39,720 nucleotides of DNA. Source: Armatimonadota bacterium (GTDB lineage: Bacteria; Armatimonadota; Hebobacteria; CAIYQO01). The DNA lies in NCBI GenBank assembly GCA_020060775.1, contig JAGUZN010000408.1, forward strand, positions 1 through 39,720, given 5' to 3'. The notes below the pieces were generated by a model that worked only from the letters and a program-made list of their open reading frames with translations, searched no databases and was not told the DNA's origin. Numbering within the stretch: the stretch's first letter is position 1; each line of letters starts with the position of its first letter. Positions 24,067-33,893 of the stretch are shown one piece after another. The position numbers and the translations under genes are program-made.

Positions 24067-26142
24067 ATGCCACTGTTGCCGTTCATCACGTTGGATCTCT
24101 CCGGCTTCTTCGGCCTCATCGTCTGGGTGGTTTACACCCTCAGCTTGCTGTGGTGTGCCTGGCTGGTCAGCGCGCGCTATCTCGCCGATGGACGTCCGAC
24201 CCAGCGCTTGCTGCTCACCCTGCTCCTCGCCTTTGCAGTCCAGGCGGTGACCGTATACCTGCTGGGCATCCCCAAACTGCTTCACCCGGCGTCCTTTGCC
24301 GGGCTGGCAGTGCTTTATGCCGGCATCGGCTGGCTGATGCAACGCCGTGCCCATCATCGCCTCGTGAGCGACCTCCAACTGGCACTGCGGCAATTCCTCG
24401 ATCCGTTGCCCGCGGCGATGCGCCTCCTCCTGCTCGCGGCACTATCGGCATGCTGCGTCACGGCTATCCTGCCGACCGAAGAGTGGGACACGTTATCGTT
24501 TCTCCTCCCGGCCATTGCCGGCGCCGTAACGCAACATGCATTGCCTGCCGTGGGGGTTGACACCTTTGCCTACCCGAAATTCTGGGAATTCCAAAGCGTG
24601 CCGAGCCTGGTGCTGCTGCACAGCGATGGCCTGCTCTGGGTACCCGGCCTGCTGGCCAATGCCGCCATGGCGCTGGTCATCTACGAGCTCGCCCGCGCGC
24701 TGGGCCTCAGCCGCCGCACCGGCGCCGTGCTGGGGTGGATCGCTCTCAGCTATTTCCTCTTCCTCTGGCGTATGTTCGGCATGGCGTCGGCAAAGGACGA
24801 TGTCATCCACAATATTGCCCTGCTGGTCATCATCCTCGTTGTCATGCGAGTTGTCGCCTATCGCGAGGCCCAGCAGGCTACCGGCATGGTGCTGTTGGCA
24901 ACCAGCGCCTTCGTCATGCTCCTGGGCACCAAACTCACCGGCATCGTGTATGCCGTTGCCCTCGCCCCCGCCTGGATACTGGGCTTCTGGGCGTTGCGCC
25001 GGCATCTGCCATGGCCAGCTATATCTCTCGGTGCTTTCAGTCCATATCTGCTGGCGGGGCTCGCGGTGTTGCCCTACTTTCTGACAAAGTACCTCCATCA
25101 CGGGTCCCCGCTGTATCCCTTCCCATTGCATATCGGCAATATCACACTGCTGCATGGTCCCGCCACCGTCGAGGGTACGCGCATTATCGAATATATCGGT
25201 GACCCGCAGATGTGGCTGCAATTCCTGCTGCGCGGGATGAAACTTGCCGGACCGGAATTCCCTCTCATACTGGGCATCGGTCTGTTAGCCCCCGTCATAC
25301 TGCTCTGTGAACTGCGCCGACGCACGCTCTCACCTGCCGACCAGTCGTGGATGATCGTCGGCCTGTATGCCGCGCTCGGTTGGCTGCTCTACTTCAACAT
25401 GTTCTGGACCTACGGCGATAACGCGGGAGCCCCGGTATACCTTGGGCACAGCCTGCGCTTTGCTCTCGGTACGCTGTTGCTCTCCACGCTCTTTGCCGTC
25501 GCCTGGCTTGCCCGGCGTCGCTGGCCATGGCTGCTGGGAGTGTTGGGCATGCGCGATAGGCAGTGGAGCGCGCGCACCTGGGTCATCCTCGGCATGCTGA
25601 TGGGGTTCCATGCGCTGTTCCTGGGGTGGGTGTGGTGGAAGCTGGGCACGGCCGGGGCTTGGGGGGTGCTGGCCGGGGTGGGACTGGTGTCCGGCGCGCT
25701 GTTCGTCGAGATCTGTATCCTGCTGCGCCGTCCGGCCAGATCCGCTGGGCGTCTCCGCCTGACGCAAGTGGCGAGTCTGCTGATCCTTGCGTGCATCTTC
25801 ATGATTCTCTTCCGCGACAGCGCGCGCCCGGCAATGTGGTGCCTCGATTCTCAAGCTGTCTGGCAGACGGTGTGGCTGCGCTTTCCGCAGGGGAACACTA
25901 TCCTCTCATTCGATGCGGGGCGCGATCACTTTCCGTTGCTCGGGCCGCATTTGGGGAATCGCCTGGTGAAAGTGGAGACACCTTTGGAGATCCCGGCACA
26001 GGCATCCGCGGGCATCGATCTCATCTACCTGGAGACCCATACGTGGCCGCCGGAGACGATCGATGCCGTGACGGCATCACTGCGTGCGCAGGGGTGGCAG
26101 GTGGTTGCCCAGGGGAATAAAGGGCGTCTGCTCGCGCAGTAA
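24067..26142 (+). CDS. Large polytopic membrane protein, GT-C-like
   Basis: 691 residues with roughly a dozen or more membrane segments and a soluble C-terminal domain of about 90 residues after the last one. The acidic loop EEWDTLSFLLP (E138, E139, D141) lies where GT-C transferases keep the catalytic acid, and a later ASAKDDVIHN also is acidic. It resembles the other GT-C-like proteins in this block only in overall design. GAGGTGAT directly before the ATG is a good ribosome site. It follows the DUF362 gene in one operon and converges with the malic enzyme gene. Transfer of a sugar onto an envelope polymer or protein is an inference. Confidence 0.65.
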   Translation: MPLLPFITLDLSGFFGLIVWVVYTLSLLWCAWLVSARYLADGRPTQRLLLTLLLAFAVQAVTVYLLGIPKLLHPASFAGLAVLYAGIGWLMQRRAHHRLVSDLQLALRQFLDPLPAAMRLLLLAALSACCVTAILPTEEWDTLSFLLPAIAGAVTQHALPAVGVDTFAYPKFWEFQSVPSLVLLHSDGLLWVPGLLANAAMALVIYELARALGLSRRTGAVLGWIALSYFLFLWRMFGMASAKDDVIHNIALLVIILVVMRVVAYREAQQATGMVLLATSAFVMLLGTKLTGIVYAVALAPAWILGFWALRRHLPWPAISLGAFSPYLLAGLAVLPYFLTKYLHHGSPLYPFPLHIGNITLLHGPATVEGTRIIEYIGDPQMWLQFLLRGMKLAGPEFPLILGIGLLAPVILLCELRRRTLSPADQSWMIVGLYAALGWLLYFNMFWTYGDNAGAPVYLGHSLRFALGTLLLSTLFAVAWLARRRWPWLLGVLGMRDRQWSARTWVILGMLMGFHALFLGWVWWKLGTAGAWGVLAGVGLVSGALFVEICILLRRPARSAGRLRLTQVASLLILACIFMILFRDSARPAMWCLDSQAVWQTVWLRFPQGNTILSFDAGRDHFPLLGPHLGNRLVKVETPLEIPAQASAGIDLIYLETHTWPPETIDAVTASLRAQGWQVVAQGNKGRLLAQ

Positions 26143-26143
26143 C

Positions 26144-26176
26144 CCGGGCGGCGGGATGCTTGCTCCCACCACCCGG
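26144..26176 (-). terminator. Hairpin between convergent GT-C and malic enzyme genes
   Basis: The arms at 26144-26155 and 26165-26176 form a 12-bp stem. On the minus strand two positions are G-U pairs and the stem is complete, while on the + strand the same positions are C-A mismatches. This suggests it serves the malic enzyme transcript. No T-run follows, so its efficiency as an intrinsic terminator is doubtful. Confidence 0.4.
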
Positions 26177-26184
26177 CAAGCCAG

Positions 26185-27630
26185 TTAGCGCGTCATTGCA
26201 TCGAACTCAGGCACTTCGCCGCCGGTGATGCGCGCGAGGCCTTCCTCGATCGCCGTCTGCATCACGGCCTCGGCCACGGCGGGAGCCACCGCCGGATTAA
26301 ACGCCGACGGGATGATGTACTCGGGCCGCAACTCCGCCTCGCTCACCGTATCGGCCAGGGCGCGCGCGGCCGCCAGTTTCATGCCCTCGGAGATCCCCGT
26401 CGCCCGGCAATCGAGCGCTCCGCGGAAAATGCCCGGGAAGGCAAGCACATTGTTGATCTGATTGGGGTAGTCAGAACGGCCGGTGGCCATGACGGCCACA
26501 TACGGCCCCGCCTCTTCCGGCATGATCTCCGGCACCGGGTTGGCCATGGCAAACACGATGGGACGGTCGGCCATACGGCGCACGTCGTCCACAGTGATCG
26601 TGCCCGGTCCGGACAGGCCGAGGAACAGATCGGCCCCGGCAATCACCTCGTGAATGCTCCCGCGCTCCCCCGCTGGATTGGTATGTTCGGCGTACCAATC
26701 CTTCATCACATTCATATTTTCCGTGCGCCCGCGATAGATGGCGCCGCTCCGGTCGCAGCCGATGATGTTCTGCACCCCGGCAGCCATGAGAATCTTCGAA
26801 CAGGCCACGCCGGCAGCGCCAACTCCGGACACGACTACCTTCAGGCTCTCCACCGGCTTTTGCACCAGCTTGAGCGCATTGATGAGGGCGGCCAGCACTA
26901 CCACCGCCGTGCCGTGCTGATCGTCATGGAACACGGGGATATCCAGCTCCGCCTTCAGACGATCTTCAATCTCGAAGCAGCGCGGGGCTGAGATATCCTC
27001 CAGATTGATGCCGCCAAAGGTGGGGGCCACCGCCTTCACGGTGGCGATGATCTCCTCGGGATCTTTGGTGTTCAAGCAGAGGGGGAAGGCATCGACACCG
27101 CCGAAGGTTTTGAAAAGCATCGCCTTGCCCTCCATCACCGGCATAGCAGCCTCCGGCCCGATATCGCCCAACCCGAGCACGGCCGTGCCGTCACTCACCA
27201 CCGCCACGGTATTGCGCTTGATCGTCAGGCTGTAGGCGCGCAGGGGATCGTCGTGCACGGCCATGCACACCCGCGCCACCCCCGGGGTATAGGCCATCGA
27301 CAGATCGGCGCGCGTGGCGAGCGGCATCTTACAGGTGACTTCGATCTTCCCGCCGTCGTGGAGCGCAAAGGTCTGGTCGGCAACGGTGAGCACCTCCACG
27401 CCCTCGATGGCGCGCACCGCATCGGCGATCACCTTTTCATGCTGTAGGCTGCAAGCATCCACGGCGATGTCGCGTACGGTATATTCGCGCGTCTCATCGA
27501 GCACCACGACGTCGCCAATATCGCCGCCCGCTTCACCGATCACCATCGCCACACGGCCGAGCATGCCCGGGCGGCTTGGCAGGCGTAATCGCAATTGTAC
27601 ACGGTTGTTGGCGCTGGGAACGGTGGCCAT
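26185..27630 (-). CDS. Malic enzyme with N-terminal ACT domain
   Basis: 481 residues, decarboxylating malate to pyruvate with NAD or NADP. Residues 10-85 form an ACT domain that probably binds a small effector such as an amino acid. The catalytic part has the Y in MAYTPGVA, the malate/metal motif VVSDGTAVLGLGDIGPEAAMPVMEGKA (given here in part as the core SDGTAVLG), HDDQHGTA and a Rossmann motif SGVGAAGVACSK. The small size fits the bacterial single-domain type without a phosphotransacetylase extension. The start at 27630 lies six bases after AAGGA; the ATG at 27636 is directly against that site and less likely. It has its own promoter. Confidence 0.92.
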   Translation of the reverse strand: MATVPSANNRVQLRLRLPSRPGMLGRVAMVIGEAGGDIGDVVVLDETREYTVRDIAVDACSLQHEKVIADAVRAIEGVEVLTVADQTFALHDGGKIEVTCKMPLATRADLSMAYTPGVARVCMAVHDDPLRAYSLTIKRNTVAVVSDGTAVLGLGDIGPEAAMPVMEGKAMLFKTFGGVDAFPLCLNTKDPEEIIATVKAVAPTFGGINLEDISAPRCFEIEDRLKAELDIPVFHDDQHGTAVVVLAALINALKLVQKPVESLKVVVSGVGAAGVACSKILMAAGVQNIIGCDRSGAIYRGRTENMNVMKDWYAEHTNPAGERGSIHEVIAGADLFLGLSGPGTITVDDVRRMADRPIVFAMANPVPEIMPEEAGPYVAVMATGRSDYPNQINNVLAFPGIFRGALDCRATGISEGMKLAAARALADTVSEAELRPEYIIPSAFNPAVAPAVAEAVMQTAIEEGLARITGGEVPEFDAMTR

Positions 27631-27666
27631 GATCATTCCTTTCAGAACTGGGGAGTGACGGGGCGT

Positions 27667-27675
27667 ATTGTAGCA
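27667..27675 (-). promoter_or_regulatory. Extended -10 promoter of the malic enzyme gene
   Basis: On the minus strand TGC precedes TACAAT (27672-27667), about 37 bases before the chosen start. The -35 position offers only TCCACG at 17 bases. The string TGCTACAATA is identical to the one before recO. Confidence 0.5.
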
Positions 27676-27727
27676 TATCCCGCCTATTTCGTGGAGAGAA
27701 GCGACGGAACGGCACAGGAACGCTCGG

Positions 27728-30700
27728 TTACTCTTCGATGGTCACGCCTTGCAGGATGCGGGTGTATTTAGCGACATTGGCCGGATTCACGCGCAATCCG
27801 GGTATGCGCCAGCGCCGATGGTGGCCGTTCGCCATCGCCACGACGATCTCCACCGGCGACTCACCCTGGCAGGACTGCAGCAGCGAGGGCAGCGAATCGA
27901 AATTTTCCGATTGCACGAACGTCTCACTAATGCTGATGCGGCAGGGCTTCGACTGCGCCTTCTCGGGAGCAGGAGGAGGGTCGGTAGACATGGGCATTCC
28001 ATTCTCGGCAACGGTCGCCGACGTGTCTTTCACGAATGAGGGTTTGAAGACCGGCAGTGAAACCGCCGACGGCTGATTGCCCCGTCCATGGCCGTTGCCG
28101 TTGCGACGACGTCCGGCGGCTTGCAGCAATTCCTGAATGGCATCGGGATTTTCTACCGGAGCCACGGCAATGGCCAGCAGCTTGGCCTCGGGCTTCTCCT
28201 CTTCGCCCTCCACCGCCGTCACCGCACGTGCCGCCCCGAAATCGACCGTGCCTTTGACGAGCACCACCGTATCCGTGGTGAGATAACCGAGGTACTTGTC
28301 GTACACATCGGAAAACGCGGTGATCTCTACCGTGCCTGTCAGGTCATCCAGCGAGAGGAAGGCCATCAGCTTGCCGTTTTTCGTGGTGTACGGCTTGACC
28401 GAAGTCAGCATGCCCCCGACGATCACCTCTTCGCCGGAACGCGCCTCCGCCAATTCCTCCACGGCGGCCGTGCGGTGCTTGGTGAGGATATCCAGATGCG
28501 CGTTGATGGGGTGATCGGTGATATACAACCCCAGATACTCTCGTTCCATCTCCAGCAGTTGCTTGGAGGGGAACTCATCGAGGTCTGGCATGCGCGGCAC
28601 CATCATCGGTGCAGAATCGGCCACTTCACCGAACAGGGAAATCTGGCCCGCCGCCTTGTCGCGCGCCGCAGCCTGCCCCATATCGATCGCCAGATCGAGC
28701 ACCGCCAGCTTTTGCGCACGGTTGCCCGGCATGCCATCGAACGCACCGCACTTGATCAACGCTTCCAGCGCCAATCGATTACAGACCGTGCTCTCCACCC
28801 GGCAGCAGTAATCGAACAGGTCGGCGAAGGGGCCATCCTCTTCCCGCGCGGCAACGATCGCCTCCACCGCACCGCTGCCCACGCCCTTGATCGCCGTCAT
28901 GCCAAAGCGGATATTTCCGTCCTCAATGGTAAACCCATTGCGGCTGGCATTCACATCGGGCGGCAACACCACGATGCCCAGGTTGCGACACTCCGCCACA
29001 TACAGGCTGATCTTATCCTGGGAGTCCACCACGCTGGTGAGGAGTGCAGCCATGAACTCCACCGGATAGTTGGCCTTGAGGAACGCCGTCTGATAGGCCA
29101 CAATCGCGTAACAGGCCGAGTGCGCCTTGTTGAAGGCATACTTGGCAAATTCCTTCAGGCGATCCCACATGGCATCCGCCTGGGAGTCGGTGAACCCTGA
29201 GGCCTGCTTCACGCCCGCTTTGAAGATCGGCTCCAGCTTCTCCATTTTGTCGATCTTCTTTTTGCGCAGGGCGTCGAGCAGGTTATTGGAATCGGCCATG
29301 ATCAGACCGGCGACATCGCGCCCGATCGCCATCACCTGTTCCTGGTACACCAGCACGCCGTAGGTTTCCTTTAGAATGGGTTCCAGCGAGGGGTGCAAGT
29401 AGGTGATCATACTCGGATCATGCTTGCCCTGGCAGAACTTGGGGATCTCCGCCATCGGGCCGGGACGGTAAAGCGCCACCATGGCGATGACATCGGTAAT
29501 ACGATCCGGACGTAACTGACGCAGGGCGTTGCGCATGCCCACCGACTCAAGCTGGAAGACGCCGGCCGTCTCACCGCGAGACATTAATTCGTACGCTTTC
29601 GTATCATTCAATGGCAAGGCACTGATGTCATAGCTGATACCGTGATGTTTGTGGATATACTTGAGGGCTTCCTTCAACACGGTGAGCGTGCGCAGGCCGA
29701 GAAAGTCCATCTTCACCAGACCGGCGGCGGTGACGTTGTTCATTTCCCACTGTGTCTGCACGCCGGTGCCATCCGTCGTGCGCTGCAACGGCGCAATTTC
29801 CGCCATGGGATCTCGGGAGATGACCACTGCCGCCGCATGTGTGCCAACATGACGCGCCAATCCCTGGATTTTTGTCGCCATATCAAGTAACTGCCGGGTC
29901 GTCGGTTCATCCCCGTACCATACCTTGATTTGCGGGTTTTCTTCGATAGCCGTTTGAATCGACTTCGCCATGCCAATCGCCTTAGAGAGGCGATCGGCCA
30001 CCGGCAGGGGGATCCCCAACGCGCGGGCGGCATCACGCACCGCCAGGCGCGGCTGCAGCGTGCCGAAGGTCGCCACCTGCGCGACCTTGTCGGCGCCGTA
30101 TTTATTCACGACATATTCGATCACTTCGCCGCGGCGGGAGTCCTCGAAATCGCAATCGATATCGGGCATGGATGCGCGGTCCGGCGCGAGAAAGCGCTCG
30201 AACCATAGCTTATACTCCAACGGATCCAAGGTACTGATGCCGGACAAGTAGGACACAATGGCGCCGGCGCCGGAGCCGCGGATACCCACCAGGATGTCAT
30301 TCGTGCGCGCCCAGTCCAGAAAGTCGCGCACAATAAGGAAATAGGCGGACAATCCCTTTTGGCTGATGACATCGAGCTCGTAATCCAGCCGTTCTACCGC
30401 CTGTGCGCGGAGGGTGGCATCATCACGATATACCTGCTCCAAACGTGTCGCACACACCTCGCGCAAGTAACTATCCCAGGTATAGCCATCTGGGAGATCG
30501 TACTGCGGCAGTTGTGGATCATCCAGCGTGATGTCGACATCGCACAGGTCGGCAATGCGCCGCGTATTCTCCAGCGCTTCCTCGTCGTCGGGGAAGGAGG
30601 CGTACATCTCGTCCGGGCTTTTCAGGTAACATTCGGTCGAATAGACATGCCCACGCTGTCGATGCTCTTCGACGGTGACCTGCGTACCGATGGCCAGCAG

Positions 30701-31381
30701 CACTTCATGGGCGTCGAAATCGTCCCGGTTCATGTAGTGGGTATCGTTGGTGACCACCAGCGGAATACCCAATTCACGAGACAGCGCGCGCAACGTCTCG
30801 TTAAGTTTCGGTTGATCGGGGTAGATCAGCCGCTGCGGGGTATTGTGGTCTTGCAATTCCAGGTAGAAGCCATCCTTGCCGAACAGTTCCTGGTACCAGC
30901 AGCAGAGGGTTTTCGCCCGCTCGAAGTCGCCGGCGCGGATGAGCTTGGGGATTTCTCCGCCTAGGCAGGCGGTGAGGGCGATCACACCTTCGGCATGTCG
31001 TTCGAGCAACTGATGATCAATGCGCGGATGATAGTAGAACCCTTCCAGGCTGGCGTGGGTGGCGAGTTTCAGCAGGTTTTGATAGCCGGCAGCGTTGCGC
31101 GCCAGCAACACCATGTGGCCGGTGTTGGCCTTCCCGTCGCGTTTTTCACGGTGGTCATGTTCACAGACATAGGCTTCGTACCCGATGATCGGCTTGACAC
31201 CCGCACTCTGGCAGGCCTTGTAAAATTCAATGGTGCCATGCATATTGCCGTGATCTGTGATGGCCACCGCCGGCATGCCAAGCGCGGCGACGCGTTGAGG
31301 AATATCCTTGACCCGGCACGCACCATCAAGCAGGCTGTATTCGGAGTGTAAATGCAGGTGGACGAATGAACGATTGGACAT
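27728..31381 (-). CDS. dnaE: DNA polymerase III subunit alpha
   Basis: 1217 residues, the catalytic subunit of the replicative polymerase. An N-terminal PHP domain opens with HLHSEYSLLDGACR. The palm carries the catalytic motif PDIDCDF (406-412), and the tandem helix-hairpin-helix and OB-fold (VGGMLTSVKPYTTKNGK) follow in the usual order. The last 60 residues form the small C-terminal domain seen in DnaE, reached by a glycine/asparagine-rich linker (GRRRNGNGHGRGN) and a proline-rich stretch. Length fits DnaE1, so it is likely the main replicase. The start has only a weak ribosome site. A promoter with TGA-TACAAT lies about 90 bases upstream. Confidence 0.97.
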   Translation of the reverse strand: MSNRSFVHLHLHSEYSLLDGACRVKDIPQRVAALGMPAVAITDHGNMHGTIEFYKACQSAGVKPIIGYEAYVCEHDHREKRDGKANTGHMVLLARNAAGYQNLLKLATHASLEGFYYHPRIDHQLLERHAEGVIALTACLGGEIPKLIRAGDFERAKTLCCWYQELFGKDGFYLELQDHNTPQRLIYPDQPKLNETLRALSRELGIPLVVTNDTHYMNRDDFDAHEVLLAIGTQVTVEEHRQRGHVYSTECYLKSPDEMYASFPDDEEALENTRRIADLCDVDITLDDPQLPQYDLPDGYTWDSYLREVCATRLEQVYRDDATLRAQAVERLDYELDVISQKGLSAYFLIVRDFLDWARTNDILVGIRGSGAGAIVSYLSGISTLDPLEYKLWFERFLAPDRASMPDIDCDFEDSRRGEVIEYVVNKYGADKVAQVATFGTLQPRLAVRDAARALGIPLPVADRLSKAIGMAKSIQTAIEENPQIKVWYGDEPTTRQLLDMATKIQGLARHVGTHAAAVVISRDPMAEIAPLQRTTDGTGVQTQWEMNNVTAAGLVKMDFLGLRTLTVLKEALKYIHKHHGISYDISALPLNDTKAYELMSRGETAGVFQLESVGMRNALRQLRPDRITDVIAMVALYRPGPMAEIPKFCQGKHDPSMITYLHPSLEPILKETYGVLVYQEQVMAIGRDVAGLIMADSNNLLDALRKKKIDKMEKLEPIFKAGVKQASGFTDSQADAMWDRLKEFAKYAFNKAHSACYAIVAYQTAFLKANYPVEFMAALLTSVVDSQDKISLYVAECRNLGIVVLPPDVNASRNGFTIEDGNIRFGMTAIKGVGSGAVEAIVAAREEDGPFADLFDYCCRVESTVCNRLALEALIKCGAFDGMPGNRAQKLAVLDLAIDMGQAAARDKAAGQISLFGEVADSAPMMVPRMPDLDEFPSKQLLEMEREYLGLYITDHPINAHLDILTKHRTAAVEELAEARSGEEVIVGGMLTSVKPYTTKNGKLMAFLSLDDLTGTVEITAFSDVYDKYLGYLTTDTVVLVKGTVDFGAARAVTAVEGEEEKPEAKLLAIAVAPVENPDAIQELLQAAGRRRNGNGHGRGNQPSAVSLPVFKPSFVKDTSATVAENGMPMSTDPPPAPEKAQSKPCRISISETFVQSENFDSLPSLLQSCQGESPVEIVVAMANGHHRRWRIPGLRVNPANVAKYTRILQGVTIEE

Positions 31382-31468
31382 GATGTACTCAAGTGACCGC
31401 GATCCATCCCGGCGGGCACACCACGCGGCGGTCAGGAGCGGTGTACATCCCGGTGGCGGGACGATGTT

Positions 31469-31498
31469 ATTGTATCACTCGCGCAACCGGCAGGACAA
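31469..31498 (-). promoter_or_regulatory. Promoter of dnaE
   Basis: On the minus strand TTGTCC, an 18-base spacer ending in TGA and TACAAT (31474-31469) form a sigma70-like promoter with an extended -10, about 90 bases before the dnaE start. Confidence 0.5.
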
Positions 31499-31560
31499 GG
31501 CAATGCGGGGCGTGGGACGAAAAAACCGTCGAAGTTGCCTGGAGAAAAGATCGATGCATC

Positions 31561-33765
31561 TCAGGTGCCACCGGAGACGGGAAGCAACGGCAAGGAAATG
31601 GTAAAGATGCTCCCCTGGCCTGGCCCGGCACTTTCGGCATGAACGCTGCCCCCGTGCAGTTCAATGATGCCTTTCACCAGAATCAGTCCCAATCCGAGCC
31701 CTCCCGACTTGCGGCTGACGTCGCTGAACGGGGTGAAAAGCGTGGGCACATCCTCGGCCGGGATGCCAATGCCCGTATCGCAGATGTTAATCTCGGCACG
31801 ATGATCATCGCGTCTTCCGCTGACGGTAATGACCCCTCCGTGTTCGATGAACTTGATGCCGTTCTGCAAAATGTTGTCAAACACCTGGCGCAGCCGCTTA
31901 CTGTCGCCAACCACGTGCAGGGGATGAACCGGCGGATGCAACGCAATGCTGATGCCCTGGTCGTGGGCATGAGCGCGCACATGTTCCACACTGTCCTCGA
32001 CCAGTCGCCAGAGGTCCAGCGGCGCGCGACGCAGGATGAGCCGCCCGTGGAGAATGCGTGAAACATCGAGCAAGTCTTCCAGCATGGCGTGCTGGATTTC
32101 AGCGTTCCGCTGGATCACCTGCAGTGCTTCTTCGGTGATGTCCGGTGTGTCGCGCGCTTCGCGCACCCAACCCAGGATGTTGGACAACGGCGTCCGCAGT
32201 TCGTGTGAGAGTACCGCCAGAAAACGGTCTTTCGCGCGATCCGCCTCTTTGAGTGCTGAAATATCCTGCAATCCCAGTACCATCGCGACAGACTGCCCTC
32301 GCAACTTAACAGGTACGGCGAACACGAGCAGGGGCACCTCCCGGCCGTCCGGCAGCACAGTGATCATTTCCTGCCCGGCAACGGTCTCCCCACGCATGGC
32401 GAGTCGGTATGGCCGGCGTTCCTCTGCAATCGGCGTTCGTGTTTCCGGGGTGAGCATGTGAATGGCTTTCCAGTCCTGACCCGGCTGCACCCGTAACATT
32501 TCCCGGCTGTACGTATTGGCCCGAAACACCTTGCCCTGTGGCGTGAGGAACACGATCGGAAAAGGAAAAAGGTCGACCGCCGATGCGAGCAGTGCCCGCT
32601 CTTCCTCAAGTTCAGCTTGCACCTGCTGCCGTGCCCGGCGCGTGCGCAGCGCCGTGATGCCGTAGGCCAGATCATTGGCCAACTCCACGAGTAACGTCTG
32701 CTCCTGCTCGTCGAATGCATCGGCGCGCGTCGAATACAGCGTAATGGACCCGAAGGGTGTACCGTTCGCCTTCAGGGGCATCGCCATGGTGGCGGCGTAT
32801 CCGCGCTCCTGCGCCAGCACACGCCACGGGGCATAGGCCGGATCGGTGAGTATGTTATGCACGACCTGATGCTGACCGGTCCGTACTGCTATGCCGGTAG
32901 GACCCATGCCGAATTCGCTCTCATCCCAGGTCACGTGCACCCGCTTGAGAAAATCGGCATTATAGCCCGACCAGGCGACCGGATGAATGCGCTGCTCACC
33001 ATCCTGCGCCGCCATACCCACCCAGGCCATATGATATCCGCCCTCTTCGACAATAAGGCGGCACACCTCATCGAGCAACGCTTGCTCTTCACTGGTACGG
33101 ATGATCGCTTCGTTGATAGCCGTGAGTACGGTTAATGCGCGATTGGCTTCCCTAAGCTTCGCTGTTGCATATTGGCGCTCGGTAATATCCGTCAGCATCA
33201 TCAACAGCCCGGCGGGGGTGCCGTCGCCACCGGGATAAGGGCTCAACGACGCCAGCGCCCACAGCACAGCACCGTCCTGGCGCCGAAGCTGGACATCGAT
33301 AGTGTCACCGACCCGTTGACGTGAGAGCCGCTCACAGATTGCTTCCCGCTCAGAGTCGTCAAGCACATCACCGATCGGTCGCGCGAGCAATTGCGCAGGG
33401 GCGTAGCCCAACATTGTCGCCAGTCGTGCATTAATGAAGCGGATGACACACGCGGCATCAAGCAAACAGATACCTTCCTGTGCGGTCTCAATGATGCGCC
33501 GATACTGTTGCTCTCTACAAGCGATTTCCTGTTGCGCGCGACGCAGGTGTGAGGCATGGCGTTGGATCAGTCCGTAAAGGAGGAGAGCGGTAGCGAGGAT
33601 GTACAACCATCCCTTGACCGTCTGTGCACGCGTTAATGCTACCGGATCTCGGAACAACTCCACCACGACCCGGTCTGAGAAGGCAATCCAGAGCCCGCCA
33701 ATCATCACGTAGATCAGGACGATCGTCAGCGGTGTTAACGACCCTCCTTCCCGCCTCACTCCCAT
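31561..33765 (-). CDS. Membrane-bound PAS-GAF-PAS sensor histidine kinase
   Basis: 734 residues. Two membrane segments (about 10-29 and 53-67) enclose a short loop with the common SDR motif. They are followed by a PAS domain (about 85-205), a GAF domain (225-385), a second PAS domain (395-510), and the kinase core: HisKA with H521 in LSHELRTPL, N box (DNILQNGIKF), G1 (DTGIGIP) and G2 (GLGLGL). It should autophosphorylate on H521 in response to an unknown signal. No response regulator is in the window. The start at 33765 lies seven bases after GGAGAG, and that site is within the right arm of a perfect 21-bp inverted repeat. The frame is open to 33927, but the extension encodes the inverted repeat and is not domain-like. 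Confidence 0.88.
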   Translation of the reverse strand: MGVRREGGSLTPLTIVLIYVMIGGLWIAFSDRVVVELFRDPVALTRAQTVKGWLYILATALLLYGLIQRHASHLRRAQQEIACREQQYRRIIETAQEGICLLDAACVIRFINARLATMLGYAPAQLLARPIGDVLDDSEREAICERLSRQRVGDTIDVQLRRQDGAVLWALASLSPYPGGDGTPAGLLMMLTDITERQYATAKLREANRALTVLTAINEAIIRTSEEQALLDEVCRLIVEEGGYHMAWVGMAAQDGEQRIHPVAWSGYNADFLKRVHVTWDESEFGMGPTGIAVRTGQHQVVHNILTDPAYAPWRVLAQERGYAATMAMPLKANGTPFGSITLYSTRADAFDEQEQTLLVELANDLAYGITALRTRRARQQVQAELEEERALLASAVDLFPFPIVFLTPQGKVFRANTYSREMLRVQPGQDWKAIHMLTPETRTPIAEERRPYRLAMRGETVAGQEMITVLPDGREVPLLVFAVPVKLRGQSVAMVLGLQDISALKEADRAKDRFLAVLSHELRTPLSNILGWVREARDTPDITEEALQVIQRNAEIQHAMLEDLLDVSRILHGRLILRRAPLDLWRLVEDSVEHVRAHAHDQGISIALHPPVHPLHVVGDSKRLRQVFDNILQNGIKFIEHGGVITVSGRRDDHRAEINICDTGIGIPAEDVPTLFTPFSDVSRKSGGLGLGLILVKGIIELHGGSVHAESAGPGQGSIFTISLPLLPVSGGT

Positions 33766-33767
33766 TA

Positions 33768-33816
33768 TTCTGCTCTCCGCACACCGTACTGAGTATACGG
33801 TGTGCGGAGAGCAGAA
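33768..33816 (-). promoter_or_regulatory. Perfect 21-bp inverted repeat at the start of the histidine kinase gene
   Basis: Arms 33768-33788 and 33796-33816 are perfect reverse complements with a seven-base spacer. The nearer arm ends two bases before the ATG and contains GGAGAG, the only plausible ribosome site at 7 bases. In the mRNA the hairpin would hide that site, so translation would need it to be opened. It could instead be a double-stranded operator, or a terminator for the upstream gene acting without a T-run. Confidence 0.7.
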
Positions 33817-33893
33817 GGCGGTTACAATCCCGACATTCTGCCCGCCCTGTCGGATGACGACGAATCGGCAACTTGGAATAGGCACACCAAGCA

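Noticed and set aside
28088..29200. Open frame of 370 codons on the + strand
   Set aside because: It is antisense to dnaE, has no family-like sequence, and reflects codon bias of the real gene.
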